The notes under the pieces were generated by a model. It made no database searches, was not told the DNA's origin, and was given only the letters and a program-made list of their open reading frames with translations. 64,000 nt of DNA from Allodiplogaster sudhausi (lineage: Eukaryota > Nematoda > Chromadorea > Rhabditida > Diplogasteridae), in contig CALZFC010000033.1 in the NCBI GenBank assembly GCA_945643635.1, forward strand, positions 4,352,001 through 4,416,000, given 5' to 3'. Of this stretch, positions 57,728-64,000 are shown one piece after another. The translations under genes were made by a program, and so were the position numbers. How positions within the stretch are numbered: position 1 is the stretch's first letter; the number at the start of each line of letters is the position of its first letter.

Positions 57728-60700
57728 TATATATAATTGTAAACTCTTTTACAGTTCGTATATATTCCTAACAATCGTAGAACATTGATGGCAGTGATAA
57801 CATACCAATTCATTAACATCCCTATACACTATTACTGAATACTTACTGAACTGACTAAGACAAACGCTCTTAAATACCCGCGAACTCAGATGATATCTCA
57901 AATATAGAAGCGGCAGAAAAAGAATCTCTTTCACCTTTTCAACTGCTCAGGTTTTCGCCTCCTACTAGTTTCTTTATTACAGAGTAACGTCTTTAAAAAA
58001 GAAAATAGTGTTCTGATTAAAATTAAAATTCAAGAGAAATGGAAAAAAAGTTTAATTGAATTCTTCTAATAAATGTCAAAACTCGCTTGCCTGCGCGGGC
58101 CGCCACGAAGTCCATCGAGCATGGGCATCGTAATTGCCACGTCGATAAAATCACCAATCTCGAACTTGCACATCGACAGCTGCAAAGGAATTCAACATTA
58201 TTATCGTGTATGCATGCCAAAAAACCAACTAAGCAAAATACTCCCGAACCATTGTTTAAAAAGTATCGTTTATAGTATCCTTTCCGGAACCCAACCCCAC
58301 GAAGAATTGAATGAACAAATTCCATTTCTACTCTCCCCACCTTGTTTTCCAGGCCCCTGCCCGTCCTATTCTCTCAAACAGTCAACATTAGCATTTATTC
58401 CCTGCCCTGAACATTACTTTAGCCGCCAAGTAAACGGATGATTCTTTCTTACCATTAACATTGTAATGAATAAATGTCCTCCCAATGAAGAATCACACTT
58501 GACATCAACAAGTATTGCTGATGAAATAACAAGTTATAATAGCAACTGTCATATTTGAAGTGAACGCAAAGTTCCCAAACGACACGCGAATAAAAGACAT
58601 CGCATTTAATCAAACTAATTCTTGTTATTGCTGATGCCAGAGCAAACTATTTCACTGCTCTAAATTTAGCTAAATAACGCATTACTTTATCTTCCATGTC
58701 GTTATTAAGTATGCTTCCTTCACATTACTACAGTACTCCGTTTATGGTTACAGTACTCTTGTGAAACCGACCGTCTTGATATCGTCGACTCCGCGCTGTC
58801 CGTTCATCGTGCTGCCAATGTCACGCATGTTGTAGCGAGGGCTGTTACGGTCGGGCGACACTAAAATGCAACACACTATTATATAATAAAAAATATATAT
58901 ACATTATAACTTCGCGATCGAGAGGTTTTCTTTATTACAGCAAAACTACACACCAACTCTCTCCTAAATCGATCGTGTAATGTATATTCCGCTTATAATT
59001 CCCAACTTATATCCAATGAAATGGCAAAAAAAATCCTGTATACGAAAGAAGAAAAGATATAATATCCATTAAGTCAACAACATATACTGTTGTGAATATA
59101 AGATACGTAGATACAATACAGTTGTCCTGAAAGTAATACATATCTTTTCCCCAATAAAAAAAAGAAAACCCACCGATCGAGAAGTCGAAGGTGGTGCCTC
59201 GCTTGCGCGCATCCGGATTGACCTCCTTGATAAGGCCGGTCAGCTCGCGAAGACTGCAGTCCATCCTCAAGAAGAGAGTGGCTAATATTATGACATTCCA
59301 AATTTGGGTAGGTTTAAAGCTAAACAAGATAGGATGCTAATTAAACAGAGAACGGAAAAGGCCCCTTGCACTACTTTTTCATGCTTGTATACAACGAAGC
59401 CAAGCCTTTCAAGGAATTAAACGGAGGGATATGGGTTGATCGTCAAAAAAAATGTTGTAAACATAAGCTGTTCTCAAATAACATGAGGCATGAAACCAAC
59501 TATTTTACTGTGTAAGGCAAAGATATAAAGAAACCATAGAATCTCAGTCAAGGGTCCTAGGAAAAATGGTGGGCAGGAGGGTTTTCGGCTGGGAACGGAA
59601 GGTAGAATAATGTAAAAAGGTTTCTTTTTTTTGTGCTAAAAAGTGGCACCAAAATCTGGGTGGAATAGTACTTTCATTAACGCCCAAAACAGGAGCGGTG
59701 CTCTTTGGGGCCTGCCTTTTCCTCCCCAAAGTTAAGTAAATGACATGTCTGCTTATTGATAGCAAGAGCTGCTCACCACGTGTAGACCTGCAGCTCATTG
59801 GCAGGCACACTGGATCTGCCGTACTCGCTCATCGGATTGTGACGTTGGTTCGCGCAGAAGATGCGAAGAAGAAGAGGGCACACCTGACAATTAGGAATGA
59901 TAATGACATCGAAAAAAAACATATTCAAACGAGGGGCCTTTTTTTTATAATCCTGATATTCAAAGATTGAATTTTCCTAAACAAATCAGGAAATCATACT
60001 TGAATAGCTGTCTGAATAGAAAATAAAGTAAGATTCTATGTGTGACATTCAACACTCATCGCATAAATGAATTGTTTAATGGATTTGGCAATCCAAATAA
60101 TTGAAGCAGAGGAGCAAGTTAGCTGTGATCTTTCCGCGAAGAGATATCAAACGATGGCGTGTGAATACTTGGAGAAACCAAAAGTAAAAATGCATCACCA
60201 CATTCGTAAGTGGGTGCTATCCTAGTTGGGGGGGGTCAAAATATTTTCATTTTCAATCTACCACTAATCATGCACACAAGGGTTTTAGGCTATGGGGAAC
60301 ACGAATATAAGGTTCTAGGGCATGGCGAACACGAATGTAAGGTTCAATTTGCATAATTTTTCTATTTAACAAAGTTGCAGTACTTCACATTTTTTCCCTA
60401 CTTTACATCTAAATTCCTGCACTACGGAGTTGTTAAAAACTAATATATGTCTGCACTACGGAGTTGTTATATCTGCACTACGGAGTTGTTAAAAACTATA
60501 TATGCCAAACACTAATATATTGTCAATTCAGCACTAATAAATATAGATAATGCGAAAATAACGTAATATTCCAGTTTACCAGGTCTGAAAACCCCTTAGA
60601 GCACCATCGAGCTCAAAACGAGCAAAACTGATGTGAAGTAAAAGTACTGTAACTCTGTTAAATCACAAAAATTATACAAAATGAACATTATATTCGTGTT

Positions 60701-60913
60701 CCCCATGCCCTAAAGCCCCTCTGTGCACGATTTCCGTTTGATTAGAAAAAAAAAATTTTTTTGACCCCCCCCCCCAACTAGGATAGCACCCGTAAGTGAA
60801 TAGCTTGAGAAATTTAAGAACAGAAAAGTGAAAGACAAATAATGGAGTGAAACCTTCTCGCGATCCACGGCCTTCTCCGTGTTGACGGTTACTTGAGAAA
60901 TGACGTTAGACAT
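57507..60913 (-). CDS. sap18: SAP18, Sin3-associated polypeptide p18 orthologue, 6 exons
   Basis: Exons: 60854-60913 (MSNVISQVTVNTEKAVDREK), 59777-59883 (VCPLLLRIFCANQRHNPMSE...VPANELQVYTW), 59174-59265 (MDCSLRELTGLIKEVNPDAR KRGTTFDFSI), 58772-58860 (RYNMRDIGSTMNGQRGVDD), 58091-58179 (CKFEIGDFIDVAITMP) and 57507-57618. All blocks match the single ubiquitin-like SAP18 fold. Its known roles are in the Sin3/HDAC co-repressor and in the ASAP/PSAP RNA-processing complex on exon junctions, in the nucleus. The final exon is a Gly/Arg/Phe-rich tail (FGGGGGPRF...ERRRFSPERERF) longer than in mammals. The ATG sits 8 nt after an acceptor (ggatctcag), consistent with trans-splicing. Intron 5 has a probable GC donor and a (TA)n run; intron 1 carries a MITE. 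Confidence 0.93.
57669..57725. repeat. (TA)n microsatellite in SAP18 intron 5
   Basis: About 27 uninterrupted AT dinucleotides, the only long AT-dinucleotide array in a window dominated by CT/GA. It is self-complementary and lies 50 nt upstream of the last exon. Confidence 0.9.
60212..60791. mobile_element. 580-bp MITE-like element with long inverted ends
   Basis: Ends GGGTGCTATCCTAGTTGGGG (60212 on) and its inverse ...CCCCAACTAGGATAGCACCC (to 60791), continuing through a G8/C11 run and TCAAAA. A further inner inverted block (ctatggggaacacgaatata at left, with its near-inverse near 60690) extends the arms to ~100 bp. Direct GTAAGT flanks (60206-60211 and 60792-60797) are a 6-bp target duplication. 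There is no open frame, so it is non-autonomous. Inside are three direct copies of TGCACTACGGAGTTGTT (60417-60490) and a doubled ATGG(G/C)GAACACGAAT motif. It sits in SAP18 intron 1. Confidence 0.85.
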
Positions 60914-61298
60914 GATTGCTCCTGAGATCCGGAAAAGCAGAGGAAGTCAGCCGATTAACAAGGAGAATATAAAAAAAAGAAAACCCTTTAAACCAAAAAA
61001 GAAATAGCAGAAATCAGCGAAAAAAAAGCAAGCTTTTCGAAATCTCGCGCCGGCAATCTTAATTCTGCACTACGTAATTCCTAACTAAACGATAGGCACT
61101 ATTCCAATTTCACACGGATATCATAACAAAATTTAGCACGGAAAGATAACAGCTTGCACACAAATACATTTTATGAGCGTAATAAATCGATAGATCATGC
61201 TAAGAGATAATGATAATTTCGGATGAAACTCAGCACCAGTGGATGCTACAACTACTCTCAAGAAGTCGTACTCATTCGCATGGTCAATACAGGTTGCC

Positions 61299-62256
61299 AT
61301 GACAACTCATCAGAAGCTTCTTTCGGTTGGTCAAATCCAACAACCACTTCCACAAACGACCGCACCTGCTATGATTGAAACATCCGACGGAAATCTACCA
61401 ACAAAGTTCGCTTTTCGACAGCGGAGAGGTTGGGTGCGTGACTTGTTTTGCAAACAGATAAGTGAGAATAGAAGGGAATAGAAGAGAAGAGAAGAGAGTG
61501 TTTCATCTATTCTCTCTTACTCTCTCTCTCTCTATCTCTTTCTTTCTGCTTTCCAGAATCCCTGACGAGTCTGCCTCTGCAGATCAGTCTGCATCTCAAC
61601 GCAGCTCTTGCACCCTTCCTCTTCGTCATCTCGATAGCAGCATTCATACATAAAGTGATCCTAATTCGCATTCATTTGGTTCTTACAACAAATTGACCAA
61701 GTTACCGCGAGTGTTTATTACATTAATAACCCTCCCCCAGGGCACAGATTAGGCCCTGAATTTCGTGCCGCGGTTCGCCGGCCTGCCAGACATCCGAATA
61801 CCGTACTCCCTCTTACAGTACCGCCGCCTCTCGCCGACCTACCAGGTCATCCTGATCGCCGTGCACATCGTCCATGTCATTGTTGAGCTTCTTCGCCTCT
61901 TCCTCGGCTATGCAGGCAATCTCGGCGAAAAGGTGAACAACGGTTTTCTTTTAACGGTATTTCCCTTACACTAATTGCCGAAAAGAATCATATCTCTTCT
62001 TGAAGTATCGCAATAATAAAAGAAGTCAAATTCAATTAAAATTCAAATATTAAAGATTCCCGCCCTCACGGGTTTCTGGATCGCCACTCTGCTGCTCCAA
62101 CTACCCATCGCCGCCTTCTTGGCAGCGAACCCCGAGATCTGCCCGCTGCCCGCCGAGCGATTCCTCGGCATCGTTCACGTTGTGCTTCTGCTCACGCAAG
62201 TAAATATATACTGTATTTATCTCTAGCTAATTCTCTCTGTCTCTCTCTCATTGTGC

Positions 62257-62299
<43 letters not shown>

Positions 62300-62721
62300 C
62301 TTCTCACAATATCTCTCTCTCTCTCTCTTTTCTTCTCACAATATCTCTCTCTTTCTCTCTCTCTTTTCTTCTCACAATATCTTTCTCTCTCTCTTTCTCT
62401 CTCCTTTTTCTCTCACTAACTGTATATCGGATTTTTAAATCTTTAGCTCCCTCACATCTACATACATACTATGTACAGACATATGTATGCATATATCTCC
62501 CTGTAATTCTCTCTCTCTCATTCCTTCAATCACTCCGACTCTCTCGCTATCTAGCTATCTTCAGTTCTATTTCACGAACAGAGACTAAGAAGATAATTGC
62601 TTAGCTGATCTCCGGCTTCTTCGTGATCCGCAACCTAGGAGCCTACCACGTCCGCACCTTCAAGGAAGCCCTCCAACGAGATGACGAGCGAGAGGCTGCG
62701 GAAGCGGCCAAGCAGAAATAG
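61299..62721 (+). CDS. tmem-17: TMEM17 orthologue, ciliary transition-zone membrane protein, 5 exons
   Basis: Exons: 61299-61428 (MTTHQKLLSVGQIQQPL...), 61557-61654 (SLTSLPLQISLHLNAALAPF LFVISIAAFIHK), 61819-61932 (YRRLSPTYQVILIAV, VELLRLFLGYAGNLGEK), 62056-62199 (TGFWIATLLLQLPIAAF...) and 62605-62721 (LISGFFVIRNLGAYH to EAAKQK, stop). The SLPLQ.SL.LN, E..RL.LGY.GNL.EKVP.L.GFW and LLLQLP motifs and four membrane segments match TMEM17. In the known family, this protein is part of the MKS/B9 module at the transition zone, so in a nematode it would act in ciliated sensory neurons. The start lies 6 nt after an acceptor (caatacag|GTTGCC). Joins are in phase (G|AA between exons 1 and 2). Confidence 0.9.
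62238..62412 (+). repeat. CT tract with a ~33-bp minisatellite in TMEM17 intron 4
   Basis: Three tandem copies of a unit ending TTTTCTTCTCACAATAT (about 62294-62380) are set in a (CT)n tract. The dinucleotide part of each copy differs in length. Confidence 0.8.
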
Positions 62722-63111
62722 ACTGACTATTTCAATTATTAATTGCTGTAACCTAAAGAAACCGCCACAAATTGTACGAATTGCTATTTATCTTTACATA
62801 AATTGTGTTCCTTGCAGTTGCCTAGATGGTTCGGCAGAAAATTGTCATGATTGAACCCTTGATGGCTCGGTATTGAAAGCAATCTTGCTAGAATCCTAGA
62901 TGGTTCCGCGGCAGCGTACAAGGTGAAGAACAGAAGATTTTCTGTAAGCTATCGAAAGTGGCCATTTATTATCATAACATATGTTCATACATACATATGT
63001 ATGTATCTATTATTAGGAATGCTTTGGAAAGTTGTTCCTGGACAAGGCAACGGGAGTGAGAAGAGAGATAAAACTTGCGGTCGTCAACGAACGAGCGAAA
63101 TATACAGCACC

Positions 63112-63267
63112 ATGTCGGACAATGATGAATTGCCGGCCCGGATTCTTGAGGTGCGCCGGGGCACAAAGCGACAAGGGCACCGCCAACCACTCCTTCCACC
63201 GCCTTCTCTATGTATGTACATACATACTTCGCTTATAAGGCAACGTCATTGGATCATCTTTTCTTAA
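63112..63267 (+). CDS. Possible first exon of a further plus-strand gene (partial)
   Basis: ATG 63112 in a good context (CACCATGT), 4 nt after an acceptor-like tatacag, the same arrangement as trans-spliced genes nearby. It reads MSDNDELPARILE, then a candidate donor GAG|gtgcgc at 63151. If unspliced, the frame stays open to 63267. No downstream exon could be assigned before the window ends, and no family is recognised. Confidence 0.3.
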   Translation: MSDNDELPARILEVRRGTKRQGHRQPLLPPPSLCMYIHTSLIRQRHWIIFS

Positions 63268-63828
63268 AGCGATTACCTTGAGGAATTCCTCGAAGAAAAA
63301 AATTATGCCAATTCAACTTTGTGCCGTTTTTAAGCAGCCTCATAAATTTTCTCTTTAATTTTTAAATTAATACTAGATAAAGAGAAATGTTAAGAAAAGA
63401 TATCAGAATTCTCGAAATGAGTTCTTCCCACATTTTTCAAGTCTTTTACTTTTCGCGAAGTGTCTTCAGACAACGGTTTCTCATTCTCATTTCTACTCTT
63501 TATTCCGAATCTTCTCTATTCATCTGACGGAGCAACGCATTCTGTCTGGAAGGAGCAGCAGAATACGGTAACGAAATACTGTAAAAGGACGAGAGAAAGA
63601 GGCAAAAAGTGATGGTGAAAAGCCGACCTTCTCTAAGCATGAAAACGAAGACAACTTGAATAAGCTTGAATTCACTGTAATTCTCAACATCAAAAAAGGC
63701 TGGGAAAATAATTTGTCTTTCATCTAAGTAAAATTGGATTGATATCGGCAGCTTATTCACAGACAACAGCAAGCAACTATTTTGGGCCAGATCAAGCGAG
63801 AGAAATGAATGGTAGATTCAAAGAATCG

Positions 63829-63863
63829 CCTACCGTCCTCTACAGATAAACTCGGACGGTAGG
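63829..63863. other. Perfect 10-bp hairpin
   Basis: CCTACCGTCC (63829-63838) and GGACGGTAGG (63854-63863) form a 10-bp stem with a 15-nt loop. It could be a small structured RNA or the core of a small element. The stem is shorter than a microRNA precursor. The rest of 63268-64000 shows no recognised gene. Confidence 0.35.
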
Positions 63864-64000
63864 GTCCTGACTGGAATGCACGAATGCACATCAAAGCATA
63901 AATCAATAAAAAGAAGAAGCGAACGAGATTCGCGCAGAGAAGGCACTGGCGGTGTGCACCATGAGAAGAAATGTAATTTGGAACAATTTGAAATTGCCGC

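Overview
The window is eukaryotic and almost certainly from a nematode. Protein-coding genes are split into many small exons with GT-AG introns, many only 50-100 nt. Several start codons lie 0-12 nt after a 3' splice-site consensus, as expected for spliced-leader trans-splicing. The gene families are also nematode-like: a supernumerary-type nuclear receptor with the FHFDAQSC/CSACAAFFRR signature, and cysteine-rich modules resembling nematode C6/DUF281 domains. All gene models here were built by eye from splice signals, reading phase and family motifs. No alignment or expression data were available.

Left part (1-20 kb). One large minus-strand gene (about 1438-20022) encodes a secreted mosaic protein. 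In order it has a hydrophobic leader, a VWD domain, a Thr/Pro linker, four cysteine-rich modules, a C8 domain, TIL and EGF-like segments and a C-terminal fibrinogen-related domain. Its C8 domain is split by an intron that contains a 10,274-bp DNA transposon (4503-14776). The element has 17-bp perfect terminal inverted repeats starting CAC and ending GTG, an AA target duplication, and clusters of a subterminal GAACTAT motif. These are features of the CACTA/Mirage/Chapaev (CMC) group. It carries two divergent multi-exon genes: a PB1/SAMD3-like transposon protein on minus, and a C2H2 zinc-finger transposase-like protein on plus. A third, unrecognised plus gene is possible. Removing the element and one AA restores a textbook polypyrimidine tract and acceptor, TTCAG|G, in phase with the host gene.

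Middle part (20-40 kb). This is a gene-poor spacer full of (CT)n/(GA)n tracts, with a ~1-kb recent copy of the sequence at the left end of the window (164-1198 vs 23513-24560), a GAGAGAGTCAGC minisatellite and a TTTCTC hexamer array. A short in-phase exon at 36318-36389 may be an alternative first exon of the receptor gene downstream.

Right part (40-64 kb). A plus-strand rhodopsin-like GPCR (40182-46699) has a tRNA-Gln-like gene inside an intron, 23 nt before an exon. It is followed by a tRNA-Ile(AAT), a decayed inverted copy of the last nuclear-receptor exon, a small secreted-peptide gene, and the minus-strand nuclear hormone receptor (49624-55520). A second tiny secreted-peptide gene is nested antisense in a receptor intron. 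Then come SAP18 (57507-60913, minus, with a 580-bp MITE in intron 1), TMEM17 (61299-62721, plus) and the possible first exon of another plus gene at 63112.

The genes do not form a pathway. The region looks like an ordinary chromosome arm shaped by microsatellite growth, transposon nesting and local duplication.
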